Positions 45,929 through 55,726 of a DNA stretch of 64,000 bases are shown here, piece by piece. The notes under the pieces were generated by a model. That model did not search any database. It saw only the letters and a program-made list of their open reading frames with translations, and was not told the origin of the DNA. The position numbers and the translations under genes were made by a program. Position 1 is the stretch's first letter. Every line of letters begins with the position of its first letter. This DNA is from Bacillus sp. THAF10 (GTDB taxonomy: Bacteria; Bacillota; Bacilli; Bacillales; Bacillaceae_I): positions 2,956,001-3,020,000 of the forward strand of contig NZ_CP045403.1 in NCBI RefSeq assembly GCF_009363695.1. The letters are read 5' to 3'.

Positions 45929-46612
45929 TTAAAATTTGATAGATTCTCCTACCTCTAATACCTTTCCAACTCCATTGGCAAGAGTAGAAACAAAGGCATG
46001 CGGATTCTGCTCAATTACAGGGAAGGTGTTGAAATGGATAGGGACAACGGTGGCGGCGTTTAGCCATTTTGCTGCAATCGCAGCATCACCTGGTCCCATC
46101 GTGAAATTATCGCCAATTGGAAGAAAGGCAAGGTCGATATCGTGCTGCTCTCCATACATTTTCATATCAGAAAATAGTGCGGTGTCGCCAGCGTGATAGA
46201 TAGTTTTGCCATCAATGGTTAAAAGAATTCCGCTTGGCATACCAGTATAAATGATGGTTTTCGTTTCATAATCAGTGTAGCTTGAGCCGTGAAATGCTTG
46301 TGTTAGCTTTACGGTTCCAAAATCAAATTCATGGCTGCCGCCTATATGCATTGGATGTACTTTTAACCCCTGCCATTCTAGGTATTCTGCAAGTTCAAAA
46401 GGAGCGACGACGAGTGCGTCGTTTTTTAGGGCAAGGTCCACTGTATCTCCCACGTGATCGTTGTGACCGTGAGTGAGGAGGATAACATCTACTTTCACAT
46501 CGTCTGCTTTTAAGTCTGTTAAGCTGTTTCCTGTAATAAATGGATCAAAAAGAATCGTTTTTCCGTTTGCTTCTACTTTTACCACTGAATGTCCATGATA
46601 CGATACGTTCAT
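45929..46612 (-). CDS. ytkL: Metallo-beta-lactamase-fold hydrolase YtkL
   Basis: A 227-residue metal-dependent hydrolase of the UPF0173 family. Metal-binding motif HGHNDHVGD (about residues 48-56), further ligands in [22 protein letters not shown] and VPIHFNTFP. Substrate unknown. The IS has inserted into its terminator. A family 1 repeat lies upstream. Confidence 0.93.
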   Translation of the reverse strand: MNVSYHGHSVVKVEANGKTILFDPFITGNSLTDLKADDVKVDVILLTHGHNDHVGDTVDLALKNDALVVAPFELAEYLEWQGLKVHPMHIGGSHEFDFGTVKLTQAFHGSSYTDYETKTIIYTGMPSGILLTIDGKTIYHAGDTALFSDMKMYGEQHDIDLAFLPIGDNFTMGPGDAAIAAKWLNAATVVPIHFNTFPVIEQNPHAFVSTLANGVGKVLEVGESIKF

Positions 46613-46635
46613 GCGAAACCTCTCCTTTTGTGAAG

Positions 46636-46813
46636 GCTATTTGTAACTTTCCGCAATTGGCTAAGCTTTCTACAGGCGACCATGATCCACCTCGACTTTT
46701 CGCCTGTGGGGGCACAAGATTGTCGCTTCATTCCCGTAGGAAAAGGAATGCTGCGGCAGCGATACATGGCACGCAGAAAATAGGAGTCTACGCCTCTTGC
46801 TATAAGCTACAGC
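46636..46813 (+). repeat. Palindromic repeat family 1, copy F, with an internal insertion
   Basis: A degenerate copy (TTTCCGCAATTGGC ... GGAGTCTACGCCTCTTGC) enlarged by 44 bases at 46737-46780, flanked by TAGGA on both sides (46737-46741 and 46781-46785). It lies between divergent ytkL and the peptidase gene; the rest of 46613-47003 is AT-rich promoter DNA. Confidence 0.7.
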
Positions 46814-47003
46814 TAAAATACCTCATGCTTTGAGTTTCCAACTATAACATAGCCTTTAATCATCAACTTCTCCAATATTCCTTCTCTCTTTTTATACGAA
46901 TTCCTTCTTTTTTAAAATTTACAGATGTATGATTCCCTGTTAATCTATTTGTAAACATATAATACTTCGTAACTAGAAGTAACGAGAGGGGAATTGGCTA
47001 AAG

Positions 47004-48107
47004 ATGAAAGAGAATCGTTTGCAACAGCTTGTGAACTGGACAACGCAAGAGGGGTTATCTGCTTGTTTTTTAACATCTACACCAAATATTTTTTATATCA
47101 GTGGTTTTTACACAGATCCACATGAGCGACTTCTAGGGATGCTTGTTTTTCCTCATAATAACCCTGCTATTGTGTGTCCGAACATGGAGGTAGAGCAGGT
47201 TAAGAAGACGGGTTGGAACTTTGATATCATTGGTTATGATGACACAGATGACCCTTGGCAAAAAGTTGGGCAGTATGTGAAGCAGCAGGGAATAACTGTG
47301 GAGAAGCTAGCGGTTGAAAAAGAACATATGACAGTTGCAAGATTACATAAATTAGAGTCTATTTTTCCAGGCGTAGCATTAGCCTCTGCGGAAGATAAGA
47401 TGTATGAGCTTCGCCTATTGAAAGATGAGGATGAAATCGCTATATTACGAGAAGCTGCAAAGCTTGCTGATTACGGGGTAGAAGTTGGCGTTCATCACCT
47501 AAAAAAAGGGGTTAGGGAACAAGAGCTAGTTGCTATTATTGAATACGAACTGAAGAAAAAAGGAATCAGTCAGATGTCTTTTTCGACCATGGCGCTAACT
47601 GGAGAGAAAACAGCTGCTCCCCATGGGAAGCCTGGATTAGAGACGGTACAGGATGGTGACCTTGTCTTATTTGACCTAGGAGTTGTACTAAATGGGTATT
47701 GCTCTGATATTACCCGCACGGTTGCATTTGGTAGTGTAAATGACAAGCAGCAAGAAATTTATGAAACAGTGTTAAAGGCTCAGCTTGCTGCAGTGGATGC
47801 TTGTAAGCCGGGTGTGGAAATTGGGCAGCTGGATCGGCTTGCCAGGTCTATTATTACAGATGCTGGGTATGGCGAGTATTTCACTCACCGCATCGGACAT
47901 GGACTTGGAATTGAAGTGCATGAGTATCCTTCTATGAATGCTATGAACACCATGAACCTGCAAAAGGGCATGACGTTCACGATTGAGCCTGGCATTTATA
48001 AGCCGGGTGTAGGTGGAGTACGAATTGAGGATGATATCTTAATAACAGACAGTGGATTGGAGCTTCTTACAAGCTATCCAAAAGATTTAAAAATCATTAA
48101 ACCATAA
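47004..48107 (+). CDS. M24-family Xaa-Pro peptidase
   Basis: A 367-residue pita-bread aminopeptidase: N-terminal creatinase-like domain (residues 1-130; TSTPNIFYISGFYTDPHERLLGMLV), then the M24 catalytic domain with metal ligands in VLFDLGVVLNGYCSDITRT (two Asp), THRIGHGLGIEVHEYP (His), FTIEPGIYKPG (Glu) and VRIEDD (Glu). It releases N-terminal residues from Xaa-Pro dipeptides or peptides. Start ATG after GAGAGGGG. Similar to YkvY/PepQ; the exact paralogue is not fixed. Confidence 0.92.
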   Translation: MKENRLQQLVNWTTQEGLSACFLTSTPNIFYISGFYTDPHERLLGMLVFPHNNPAIVCPNMEVEQVKKTGWNFDIIGYDDTDDPWQKVGQYVKQQGITVEKLAVEKEHMTVARLHKLESIFPGVALASAEDKMYELRLLKDEDEIAILREAAKLADYGVEVGVHHLKKGVREQELVAIIEYELKKKGISQMSFSTMALTGEKTAAPHGKPGLETVQDGDLVLFDLGVVLNGYCSDITRTVAFGSVNDKQQEIYETVLKAQLAAVDACKPGVEIGQLDRLARSIITDAGYGEYFTHRIGHGLGIEVHEYPSMNAMNTMNLQKGMTFTIEPGIYKPGVGGVRIEDDILITDSGLELLTSYPKDLKIIKP

Positions 48108-48108
48108 G

Positions 48109-48151
48109 AAAAAGGCCACCAACCGAAGGATCGGTATTGGTGGCCTTTTTT
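48109..48151. terminator. Bidirectional terminator between the peptidase gene and ald
   Basis: AAAGGCCACCAA.CGA/TCGGTATTGGTGGCCTTT with T runs on both strands, between convergent genes. Confidence 0.9.
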
Positions 48152-48155
48152 AAAA

Positions 48156-49274
48156 TTATTTTACTAATAAATTGCTTGCACTTTCAAATGCCAAGCCGTG
48201 TGATTCTGCAACAGCTGCGTAGGTTACATATCCGTCTAACGTGTTGATACCTTTTAGCAATGCTTCATTATCAAGACATGCTTGCTTGTACCCTTTGTTC
48301 GCAATTTGTACTGCATAAGGAACCGTTACATTTGTCAGGGCAATTGTAGAAGTACGCGGTACCGCACCTGGCATATTTGCCACTGCATAATGCACTACAT
48401 CATGCTTCACATAGGTTGGATCATCGTGAGTGGTAATTCTGTCCGTTGTTTCAAAAATTCCACCTTGATCAATCGCGATATCAACCACAACAGAGCCTGC
48501 TCCCATGGACTTAATCATGTCTTCTGTTACAAGCTTTGGTGCTTTTGCTCCTGGGATAAGCACCGCTCCGATGACAAGGTCAGATTCTTTTACGGCGATT
48601 TCTAAATTTAATGGGTTACTCATAAGCGTTTGGATGTCTTTTCCGAAAATATCATCCAACTGGCGTAAACGGTCCGGATTTAAATCAAGGATTGTTACAT
48701 CAGCACCTAGACCAACTGCCATTTTCGCTGCATTTGTTCCTGCAACTCCTCCACCGATAACTGTTACTTTTCCGCGACGAACACCTGGAACGCCTCCAAG
48801 AAGAATCCCTTTTCCGCCTTTAATTTTCTCTAAAAATTGAGCGCCAATTTGCGTTGCCATGCGTCCAGCAACTTCACTCATTGGAGTTAAAAGCGGTAGA
48901 GAGCCGTTTGGAAGTTGTACCGTTTCATAAGCAATTCCGACAACTTTATTATCAATTAGAGCCTTTGTAAGCTCTGGTTCTGGTGCTAGGTGAAGGTAAG
49001 TAAATAGGATAAGTCCTTCACGGAAATAATGGTACTCTGCAGGAAGAGGTTCTTTTACCTTCATGACCATATCCATAGACCAAGCTTCTTCAGCATTGTC
49101 CACCATATGGGCACCAGCTTGAATGTACTGCTCATCTGTAAAACCAGACCCTAAGCCAGCTTCTTTTTCTATGTATACTTCGTGTCCGAATCCAACTAGG
49201 TTCACTACGCCAGCAGGTGTCATCGCAACACGATTTTCATTATTCTTTATTTCTCTAGGTACTCCAATTCTCAT
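48156..49274 (-). CDS. ald: Alanine dehydrogenase
   Basis: A 372-residue NAD-linked enzyme converting alanine to pyruvate and ammonia, important for alanine use and sporulation in bacilli. N-terminal [22 protein letters not shown], catalytic Lys region VMKVKEP, catalytic His in [11 protein letters not shown], Rossmann loop [14 protein letters not shown] and [10 protein letters not shown]. Strong promoter and a cre-like site lie upstream. Confidence 0.97.
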   Translation of the reverse strand: MRIGVPREIKNNENRVAMTPAGVVNLVGFGHEVYIEKEAGLGSGFTDEQYIQAGAHMVDNAEEAWSMDMVMKVKEPLPAEYHYFREGLILFTYLHLAPEPELTKALIDNKVVGIAYETVQLPNGSLPLLTPMSEVAGRMATQIGAQFLEKIKGGKGILLGGVPGVRRGKVTVIGGGVAGTNAAKMAVGLGADVTILDLNPDRLRQLDDIFGKDIQTLMSNPLNLEIAVKESDLVIGAVLIPGAKAPKLVTEDMIKSMGAGSVVVDIAIDQGGIFETTDRITTHDDPTYVKHDVVHYAVANMPGAVPRTSTIALTNVTVPYAVQIANKGYKQACLDNEALLKGINTLDGYVTYAAVAESHGLAFESASNLLVK

Positions 49275-49323
49275 GGATCAAATACCTCCTTCTATATATG
49301 TCAGAAAGCGTTAAGACGTAACT

Positions 49324-49351
49324 AATATAACATTAAACTAGAAAATGTAAA
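49324..49351 (-). promoter_or_regulatory. Sigma-A promoter of ald
   Basis: TTTACA (49346-49351), a 16-base spacer and TATATT (49324-49329) on the minus strand. Confidence 0.6.
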
Positions 49352-49370
49352 ATAGTTTTTTCAATAGTTT

Positions 49371-49384
49371 TGAAAGCGCTTCAA
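49371..49384 (+). promoter_or_regulatory. cre-like site upstream of ald
   Basis: TGAAAGCGCTTCAA fits the CcpA consensus TGWAARCGYTWNCW at 13 of 14 positions and sits in a near-palindrome TTTTGAAAGCGCTTCAAAA, 20 bases upstream of the -35. Confidence 0.5.
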
Positions 49385-49403
49385 AAAGGCAGAATTGTCA
49401 ATC

Positions 49404-50168
49404 TTATCGCAAGCGATTAATGACTTCTACCCCACCAGTTACTTCTAACACTGCTCCGGTTATTAAATCGGAATTGTCCTCACAAAGAAAGCCAATAGCC
49501 CTTGCGATATCTTCACCAGTACCAGATCTTCCAATTGGAGTATCCTTACTGTCCTTGAGCATTTTTGACTGCTCTATAGTGGCTTCTTTCATCTCACCGA
49601 TGATGTTACCTGGACAAACCATGTTTGCGGTAATGCCGTTTTCGGCTTCTTCGATTGCGATGGATTTCGTCAAGGAAACAAGACCTACCTTGGCAGCAGC
49701 AAAAGCGGACCTATAAATCCAACCAGGAGAGGATTCAGCTCCTTGGAATCCGTATGTAATAATTCTTCCAAACTTCTGCTTTCTCATCACAGGAATAACT
49801 TTACGGACGAGATGGAACACCGCACTTAAATTCCCCTCAATCATTTCATCCCATTCGACATCAGAATAATCAGCCAGTCGTTTTCTTTCAAAAATATAGG
49901 GACCGGCATTATTCACTAAATAGTCAATTCTGCCGAACTTTTCTAAGGCTTCTTCAATAAGCTGATGCATCTCTTCTCTTTTCGTCACATCACCTTGGAA
50001 AAAATGGAGTCTTTCTTCTCCAAGATGGCTCCATTCATCTTTTAAACTGTTTATTGCAGCTACGTCACTCCGGAAATTCACGGTAACAGAGCAGCCTTTC
50101 GCTAACAGCATGTCTGTTACTTTTTTGCCAAGTCCTTTGGAACCAGCCGTAATAACTGCATGTTTCAA
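49404..50168 (-). CDS. ytkK: SDR-family oxidoreductase (YtkK-like)
   Basis: A 254-residue short-chain dehydrogenase/reductase. Cofactor loop AVITAGSKGLGKKV, NNAG motif, and a C-terminal VLEVTGGVEV. The catalytic Tyr/Lys is seen as Y...K in IYRSAFAAAKVGLVSLTKSIA, where the expected YxxxK is spaced unusually (SAFAAAK), so the Tyr position is doubtful. Annotated in relatives as 3-oxoacyl-ACP reductase; the true substrate is unknown. Start TTG 50168, 8 bases after GGGGG. Confidence 0.85.
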   Translation of the reverse strand: MKHAVITAGSKGLGKKVTDMLLAKGCSVTVNFRSDVAAINSLKDEWSHLGEERLHFFQGDVTKREEMHQLIEEALEKFGRIDYLVNNAGPYIFERKRLADYSDVEWDEMIEGNLSAVFHLVRKVIPVMRKQKFGRIITYGFQGAESSPGWIYRSAFAAAKVGLVSLTKSIAIEEAENGITANMVCPGNIIGEMKEATIEQSKMLKDSKDTPIGRSGTGEDIARAIGFLCEDNSDLITGAVLEVTGGVEVINRLR

Positions 50169-50300
50169 ACTGGATTCCCCCTTTAATTGGTTACGTTCCA
50201 TCTCTATTTTCTTGCACTTTAAAAAAATTTACAACATATAAGCTGCGAAGATACGATAAAATGATTCTTAGGTCCACGAAAAAAAGGAGGAATACTTGTA

Positions 50301-51605
50301 ATGGCTAACGCGCAGCCAGCCACCCTTGCTTCTAAAAATCGTATAGAGCGCTTTGGATTAGAGGCAATTCCACTAGAGCTTAGACAAACAAAATGGTATG
50401 AGTATAGTATTATTCAAATTGCATTTTCCGTTAATGCTGGAAATTTCTTAGTTCCCGCTTTTGCCGTGATACAAGGTGGACTTAGCTTTGGTGCAGCTTT
50501 TGTCTCCACCGTCCTTGGTGCCATGCTTGCATTCCTCTTCGTCTCCTATTTATCTTTACCTGGAGCCAATCAAGGAATACCGGCTCAATTTGCTATCCGT
50601 TCTATTATTGGAGTGAAAGGAGCCAGATTTATCTCGTCTCCCATTCGCACCATTACGTCCTTATATTGGTTTGCTGTACAAACCATTGGAGGAACGTTGG
50701 TCATTCAGTACATACTAGAAAAGAGCTTCTCCATTGCTCCATCCTTTTCTGTTATTGCTTTTTTTCTCGCCGCAACTATGAGTCTCTTAGCACTTATAGG
50801 TTTTCAAGCTGTAAAAAATGCTACAAAATACTTTATGCCGATTTTATTAATTGGACAGCTTCTCATGATTTACCTTCTAACGAATAATGGAATAAAAGGC
50901 CAAGGAGAAATCCTTTTTTCTGAGGGGTCTTGGAACATTCCTGTTATGTTGTTTTTTGGTAGCTTAGCGTTTGTTCAATATGTGTCAGGGGTGTCCGCCT
51001 CTGCTGACATGACCAGATACGCCGTTCATGCGAACCATGGATTTTGGGGTCTATTTTTGGGTAATGTAACTGGCTTTATGTTAACCGCCTTTTTTGGTGC
51101 CTTTTCAGCAGTGCTTACAGGAAGCAGCAATCCATTTATCGTGACAAGTGGCTTGACAGATTCTGCTATTTTCACCTCTATCATTCTTGGAGCTGCTATT
51201 CTTTCCATGATATCGATAAATTTAAGCAACGCTTATACTGGAGGGTTCAGCTTATTAAACTCCTTCCCTGGGCTTGGCCGTATTAAGAGCTGTGTAATTT
51301 TTGGATTAATAGGAATCACTCTTTCTCTTACACCATATTTAGTGGAAGAAGCAAAGCAATTTATTTCTTTTATTGGTGCATTTGTTATTCCATTATCGGC
51401 TGTGATCGTGATAGATTTTCTTTTGATTAAGAAGAAAAAAATTGAGATTATAGAAGGATTACCTTCCTATAATAAGCCTGCGTTTGTTTGTATTGCTGCA
51501 GGAATATTGCTATACCTACTTGTACCAGAAACCCTTTCTCCGGGCTTTGTCGCTTTTCTTTTCACCGGAGGCATTTATTTCCTCTATTACAAATTGCAAA
51601 AATAG
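50301..51605 (+). CDS. NCS1-type purine/cytosine permease-like transporter
   Basis: A 434-residue membrane protein with about 12 helices. N-terminal ERFGLEAIPLELRQTKWYEYSIIQIAFSVNAGNF resembles the cytosine permease family, as do GVSASADMTRY and SNAYTGGFSLLNSFPGL. It probably imports a nucleobase or related compound by cation symport; substrate unknown. ATG after AAAGGAGG. Confidence 0.85.
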   Translation: MANAQPATLASKNRIERFGLEAIPLELRQTKWYEYSIIQIAFSVNAGNFLVPAFAVIQGGLSFGAAFVSTVLGAMLAFLFVSYLSLPGANQGIPAQFAIRSIIGVKGARFISSPIRTITSLYWFAVQTIGGTLVIQYILEKSFSIAPSFSVIAFFLAATMSLLALIGFQAVKNATKYFMPILLIGQLLMIYLLTNNGIKGQGEILFSEGSWNIPVMLFFGSLAFVQYVSGVSASADMTRYAVHANHGFWGLFLGNVTGFMLTAFFGAFSAVLTGSSNPFIVTSGLTDSAIFTSIILGAAILSMISINLSNAYTGGFSLLNSFPGLGRIKSCVIFGLIGITLSLTPYLVEEAKQFISFIGAFVIPLSAVIVIDFLLIKKKKIEIIEGLPSYNKPAFVCIAAGILLYLLVPETLSPGFVAFLFTGGIYFLYYKLQK

Positions 51606-51633
51606 GTGTCCAAAAAGGGCACCTATTTTTTTT
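51598..51633. terminator. Bidirectional terminator after the permease gene
   Basis: AATAGGTG/CACCTATT stem around TCCAAAAAGGG with T runs on both strands; it also serves the small minus-strand gene. Confidence 0.85.
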
Positions 51634-51637
51634 GCCA

Positions 51638-51805
51638 TTATTGCTTTGTCGTATCGTCGCTTTCCTCTTCTACTGGCTGATACGCGTTAGAGCTGTATTG
51701 CTCGCCAACTACACCACTGGAATATGCATCGGTAATCTGGTTGTGCACCTCATTGACTGCTGCATCATCATATGAATACACTTCTCTTGGGTCTTTTTTC
51801 TTCAT
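51638..51805 (-). CDS. Small conserved-looking protein (55 aa)
   Basis: An open frame of 55 codons beginning MKKKDPREVYSYDDAAV and ending EEESDDTTKQ, very acidic and hydrophilic. ATG 51805 follows GGAAGGTGG at 8 bases and the frame ends 5 bases before a good terminator. The pattern around NEVHNQITDAYSSGVVGEQ recalls small Firmicute proteins of the DUF4025 type; this match is tentative. Function unknown. Confidence 0.7.
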   Translation of the reverse strand: MKKKDPREVYSYDDAAVNEVHNQITDAYSSGVVGEQYSSNAYQPVEEESDDTTKQ

Positions 51806-51949
51806 CTCCAAAACCACCTTCCTTTGAACTATAACTCTTTCTTAGCTTTTCAAACCTCTTGCGTTTTAATGATGGAAAAAAATTGAATATAACCCAGCGT
51901 AGAATGTTGTGTCTAGTTGGTATACAATGGACGAAAGAGGAGACAAAGG

Positions 51950-52276
51950 ATGGTCGAATCAATGTATTCTTTTAAGGAAGACAAACGTCTAGGAATAGCA
52001 CTACCATATTTAGAGTTAGACTGGAACCATTATGATAAAGCCATACAACAAAGTATTCTACTGGAATGGGAAAAGATACGCGGGAAAATTCCTGACCGAA
52101 TTAAAGATCTAGAAACGTCAATAAATAATAAACAAGCAATGCTTAATGATGAGTCCAATTTTGAGCGCTCCTGTGAGCTCAATGCGGAAATAGCAGAGCT
52201 TGCCAGTATTATTAATGACCTATGGCTTTGGTATAGAATGAACCAGCATCTAACCAACGATAAAATTCATCCCTAA
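51950..52276 (+). CDS. Hypothetical protein
   Basis: A 108-residue soluble, probably helical protein (DWNHYDKAIQQSILLEWEKIRGKIPDRIKDLE...ELNAEIAELASIINDLWLWYRMNQ). Start ATG 51950, 7 bases after GAGGAG; the frame to 51917 is not supported. No known domain recognised. It is followed by a strong terminator. Confidence 0.75.
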   Translation: MVESMYSFKEDKRLGIALPYLELDWNHYDKAIQQSILLEWEKIRGKIPDRIKDLETSINNKQAMLNDESNFERSCELNAEIAELASIINDLWLWYRMNQHLTNDKIHP

Positions 52277-52313
52277 AAAACGCAGCTCCATTAAAAGGGA
52301 GCTGCGTTTTTAA
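52274..52313. terminator. Bidirectional terminator between the hypothetical gene and the EcsC gene
   Basis: AAAACGCAGCTCC/GGAGCTGCGTTTT perfect 13-bp stem with T runs both ways. Confidence 0.9.
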
Positions 52314-53164
52314 TATGTATCTGTATTGATCTCCTGTTGTGTTTCTATAAAATGCCTCATCATATAATAGTGCTTCGAGTAGGCTGCCACTTCTTTTGTC
52401 CAGTAGTAGTTGGTTCCAGCTGCAGTTAGCATACCAAGAAACGGAAGGTTATTTATTCTTTTCCCACTAACAACGGCTACAAATAGCAGCTTCATCAGAT
52501 GTAAGAGGGGTTGTTGCAACCAGACTGTTGGATGGTCTTTTTCAGACAGCACATCAAAGTATGAATCCTTTTCCTGCTCCAGGTCTTCCTTTAATTCAAG
52601 CCAGCGCTCATATTGATATTTTTTTGGTATGGTTGCACTGTAAAAAAGCTGCAACGATTTTACCATTTCAATCGGGGAGCTTGAACGATACCCAAAGGAC
52701 ATGGCAACAAGCTGGGTGGTTCGAATATTCAATGCTGCAAAAGCCGGTAGGTCCACTGCAATGGTGGATAGCTTAGCAGTTCCCGTCATTCCGCCCTGTA
52801 TCACAGAATAAAGCTTTTGTTTTGAGATTTGCTGTTCTGCAATAAACACCTTTTGCGAAAGCTTTAACTCTTTTATATCTTCAATCGTTTGAATCGTTTC
52901 ATCATAGCTTTTGGCCATGGAAACAATCCTTTCTTCGGCTTGGGATTGAAATGAGGATTGTTGGATAAATCCGTGCAAATGAAACAACCATGTGTCAATT
53001 TGAGCAAAAAACAGGTCTCTTTTTTCCTGAGGCAATAAATCAAAGGCCTTTTCTATCCAATAATCTAGCGTTTCTGAAAACTGAGATGGCTCATATGTAG
53101 CTAGGGTTTCTTCCCATTGTGCAAGCTCTTGCATAAACCGATCCCCTTGGTACTTATTAGTCAC
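52310..53164 (-). CDS. EcsC family protein
   Basis: A 284-residue protein of the EcsC family: FGYRSSSPIEMVKSLQLFYSATIPKKYQYERWLELKEDL, with a weakly hydrophobic segment near LLFVAVVSGKRINNLPFLGMLTAAGTNYYWTKEVAAYSKHYYMMRHF at the C-terminus. In B. subtilis EcsC stands next to an ABC transporter, but here the gene is alone. Start GTG 53164 after GAGGGG; ATG 53134 after AAGGGG is an alternative. Function unknown. Confidence 0.8.
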   Translation of the reverse strand: MTNKYQGDRFMQELAQWEETLATYEPSQFSETLDYWIEKAFDLLPQEKRDLFFAQIDTWLFHLHGFIQQSSFQSQAEERIVSMAKSYDETIQTIEDIKELKLSQKVFIAEQQISKQKLYSVIQGGMTGTAKLSTIAVDLPAFAALNIRTTQLVAMSFGYRSSSPIEMVKSLQLFYSATIPKKYQYERWLELKEDLEQEKDSYFDVLSEKDHPTVWLQQPLLHLMKLLFVAVVSGKRINNLPFLGMLTAAGTNYYWTKEVAAYSKHYYMMRHFIETQQEINTDTY

Positions 53165-53221
53165 ACTTTTCCCCTCGCTTACCCTACCATATTTTCTTCA
53201 TTATATCATAGCGGTTTTACA

Positions 53222-53262
53222 AATGAAAAACAGTCCTTTTCACTTGGAGAAAAGGACTGTAA
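53222..53262 (-). terminator. ackA terminator
   Basis: ACAGTCCTTTTC/GAAAAGGACTGT 12-bp stem, followed by TTTTTCATT on the minus strand. Confidence 0.88.
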
Positions 53263-53273
53263 TAAGAAAAGTA

Positions 53274-54458
53274 TTACGTTAGTTTTTGAACATCTCTTGC
53301 AATCATTACTTCTTCGTTTGTCGGAATGACCATTACTTTTACTGGGGAATGAGGATAGTTGATGAACGCTTCTTTTCCTCTGACCTTGTTTAAAGCAGGA
53401 TCCCAATACACACCCATAAATTCTAAGCCTTGTAAAACTCTTGCACGAATAACATCACTGTTTTCACCAATACCAGCAGTAAAGATGATGGCATCTACTC
53501 CAAACATTCTTGCCGCATAAGAACCGATGTATTTGTGAATACGGCTAGCAAACACTTCTAATGCAAGCTCTGCACGTTCATTGCCTTCTTGGGCAGCAGA
53601 CTCAATATCACGAAGGTCACTAGAGAAACCAGATACACCTAGAATTCCACTTCGTTTGTTAAGCACATCTAGTACTTCATCGGCAGATTTGCCTGTTTTC
53701 TCCATAATAAATGGAATCAGAGCAGGATCAATATTACCAGAACGAGTTCCCATCGCCACTCCTGCAAGCGGTGTAAAGCCCATAGATGTATCGATAGACT
53801 TTCCGCCTTCAATAGCTGCAATACTTGCACCATTTCCAAGGTGGCACGAGATTAGTCGAAGCTGTTCTACTGGTCTGCCTAATAGTTCAGCCGCACGTTC
53901 GGAAACATATTTATGAGATGTCCCGTGGAAACCATATTTACGAATCCCGTAATCCTCATAATATTCATAAGGAAGGCTGTAAAGAAAGGATTTTTCAGGC
54001 ATAGATTGATGAAATGCAGTATCAAATACCGCTACAGCCGGCACATTTGGTAGGATTTCTTTGAAGGCTTGAATTCCTACAATATTTGCTGGATTATGAA
54101 GGGGAGCAAGTTCAGATAGCTCCTCAAGTTGCGCAAGCACTTCATCCGTAATTACTACAGAATCATTAAATTTTTCTCCGCCATGAACCACTCTGTGACC
54201 GATACCTGTGATTTCATCAAAGCTTTGCAGAATTCCAAGGTCAATAAGTTTGCTTAATAGAATTTTCACTGCTACTCCATGGTCAGGAATATCCGTGATT
54301 TCAGTGACTTTTTCTCCGTTGACACTAATAGTAAAAATTGAATCATTTAAGCCAATTCTCTCTACTAATCCCTTAGTGATGACATTCTCACTTGGCATTT
54401 CAAACAATTGAAATTTAAGGGAAGAGCTCCCAGCATTAATTGCTATGACTTTTGACAT
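53274..54458 (-). CDS. ackA: Acetate kinase
   Basis: A 394-residue enzyme converting acetyl phosphate and ADP to acetate and ATP in overflow metabolism. [29 protein letters not shown] (catalytic Arg), [11 protein letters not shown] (catalytic Asp), [38 protein letters not shown] and [10 protein letters not shown] are all present. A cre site and candidate promoter lie upstream, fitting CcpA activation. Confidence 0.97.
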   Translation of the reverse strand: MSKVIAINAGSSSLKFQLFEMPSENVITKGLVERIGLNDSIFTISVNGEKVTEITDIPDHGVAVKILLSKLIDLGILQSFDEITGIGHRVVHGGEKFNDSVVITDEVLAQLEELSELAPLHNPANIVGIQAFKEILPNVPAVAVFDTAFHQSMPEKSFLYSLPYEYYEDYGIRKYGFHGTSHKYVSERAAELLGRPVEQLRLISCHLGNGASIAAIEGGKSIDTSMGFTPLAGVAMGTRSGNIDPALIPFIMEKTGKSADEVLDVLNKRSGILGVSGFSSDLRDIESAAQEGNERAELALEVFASRIHKYIGSYAARMFGVDAIIFTAGIGENSDVIRARVLQGLEFMGVYWDPALNKVRGKEAFINYPHSPVKVMVIPTNEEVMIARDVQKLT

Positions 54459-54551
54459 ATTGTTTGGTACAACTCCTTTATATGGTCAAACTTTTGTTTA
54501 AATTTTTCAGTATTTCACACTCTACCTATCTTGTGCAAAGTTCCAATTTTC

Positions 54552-54622
54552 TATATACCTTTTCCATTTAAACACCGTCATTCTTCATTTGCAAGGGGCT
54601 TCCGAAGATGATAACGCTTACC
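54552..54622 (-). promoter_or_regulatory. ackA promoter region with a cre site
   Basis: GGTAAGCGTTATCA (minus strand, 54622-54609) fits the CcpA consensus at 13 of 14 positions and is nearly the same as the known B. subtilis ackA cre. A candidate -10 TATATA lies at 54552-54557 with a weak -35 (TGACGG) 17 bases upstream. The cre is upstream of the promoter, the activating position. Confidence 0.65.
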
Positions 54623-54653
54623 ATATATATTCTTTTTTTTCAGAGAAATGAAA

Positions 54654-54694
54654 CATAAAAAAAGCGAAATCCACAAAGGATATCGCTTTTTTTA
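54654..54694 (-). terminator. ytxK terminator
   Basis: AAAGCGATATCC/GGATTTCGCTTT stem followed by a T run on the minus strand. Confidence 0.88.
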
Positions 54695-54696
54695 TA

Positions 54697-55680
54697 TTAT
54701 TTGCCACTAAACCATTCGTTGATTTGGGCCATGATTTTTTCCATTGCTTGTAGGTTGGAGAAGCTTGGTAGGTTGACGAGCAACGCCTCTTTTGGTGCTT
54801 CTACCCCAATGCCCTTTTTCTGGAGTACTAAGATACTCTTGGCATTGTTTTTATTTTGAAACATCGTTTGTGGAAGCTGCAGCATGCCTTGAATGTAGGC
54901 TTCTTCTTTTATTAAGTCATTCACGTGTTTTGCTTCATCCTCTTCAAACATGAAGTTAGGGACAAGGAAGAATAAATAGCCGCCCGGCTTTGTGTAGCGA
55001 AGCCCTTGTTCGATAAATAAGTAATGTGCATACGAGTGTCCTTCATCTCGTTTTAATTTGAAGTTTGCAGCATTCTCATCATTTGGGTAATAACCCACAG
55101 GCAAATCACTTACAACAATATCCACCGGGGACACAAAAAGATTGCTCAAACCATCTTGGTTGAATAAACTGATTGGCTGTTCCTGAAGATTAGCATTTGT
55201 GTAAGCAAGCTTTAATAATAAATCGTCCACTTCTACTCCGTAAGCTTCAAGCTTTTTACTTGCTTGCTGGTTCATGATAGCCGTAAGGAGATTGCCTGTG
55301 CCAATGGCAGGATCCAATAAGGAGAGTTGTGAGAGATGTGAGGTGAATTTTCCGATGAGGTACCCCATAAACATAGCAATGGCGTCAGGAGTCATTTGAT
55401 GGTTCGCTTGTACCCCTTCTTTCATTCCTTTTAAGATTGCCAGCTGAAACCCTTTACGAATCTCTTCCTTTTGCAAGGAGGCGAGATTTGCTTTGCTGTA
55501 TTCCTTTTCTAGTCTTCTTTTCGTCACTTCAGAAAGTTCCTCTTGCACCACATTTCCATGAAAAAGGTTTTCTGCCGTTTCCGCTAATGCCTCCAAATAT
55601 GTACATTGTAATTCTTCTTGCATCATTTTTGCTGTGGAATCAAACAAACTAAATGTGTTTTCCAATTTTGTTATGGACAT
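54697..55680 (-). CDS. ytxK: Class I SAM-dependent methyltransferase YtxK
   Basis: A 327-residue protein with the fold of N6-adenine DNA methyltransferases: SAM-binding LLDPAIGTGNLL (motif I), VEVDDLLLKLAYTNA, and the catalytic-loop equivalent VSDLPVGYYP in place of NPPY/DPPY. The altered loop makes DNA-adenine activity uncertain. It precedes ackA, as in B. subtilis. Target unknown. Confidence 0.9.
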   Translation of the reverse strand: MSITKLENTFSLFDSTAKMMQEELQCTYLEALAETAENLFHGNVVQEELSEVTKRRLEKEYSKANLASLQKEEIRKGFQLAILKGMKEGVQANHQMTPDAIAMFMGYLIGKFTSHLSQLSLLDPAIGTGNLLTAIMNQQASKKLEAYGVEVDDLLLKLAYTNANLQEQPISLFNQDGLSNLFVSPVDIVVSDLPVGYYPNDENAANFKLKRDEGHSYAHYLFIEQGLRYTKPGGYLFFLVPNFMFEEDEAKHVNDLIKEEAYIQGMLQLPQTMFQNKNNAKSILVLQKKGIGVEAPKEALLVNLPSFSNLQAMEKIMAQINEWFSGK

Positions 55681-55726
55681 GGTCCCGCTCCTTCCCTTTT
55701 AAATTTTTATTTTACACGGATAAAGT

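Noticed and set aside
41331..46000. A defence island around the NERD gene and the IS
   Set aside because: Apart from the NERD protein no neighbouring gene resembles a known defence component; flanking genes are housekeeping genes in conserved order.
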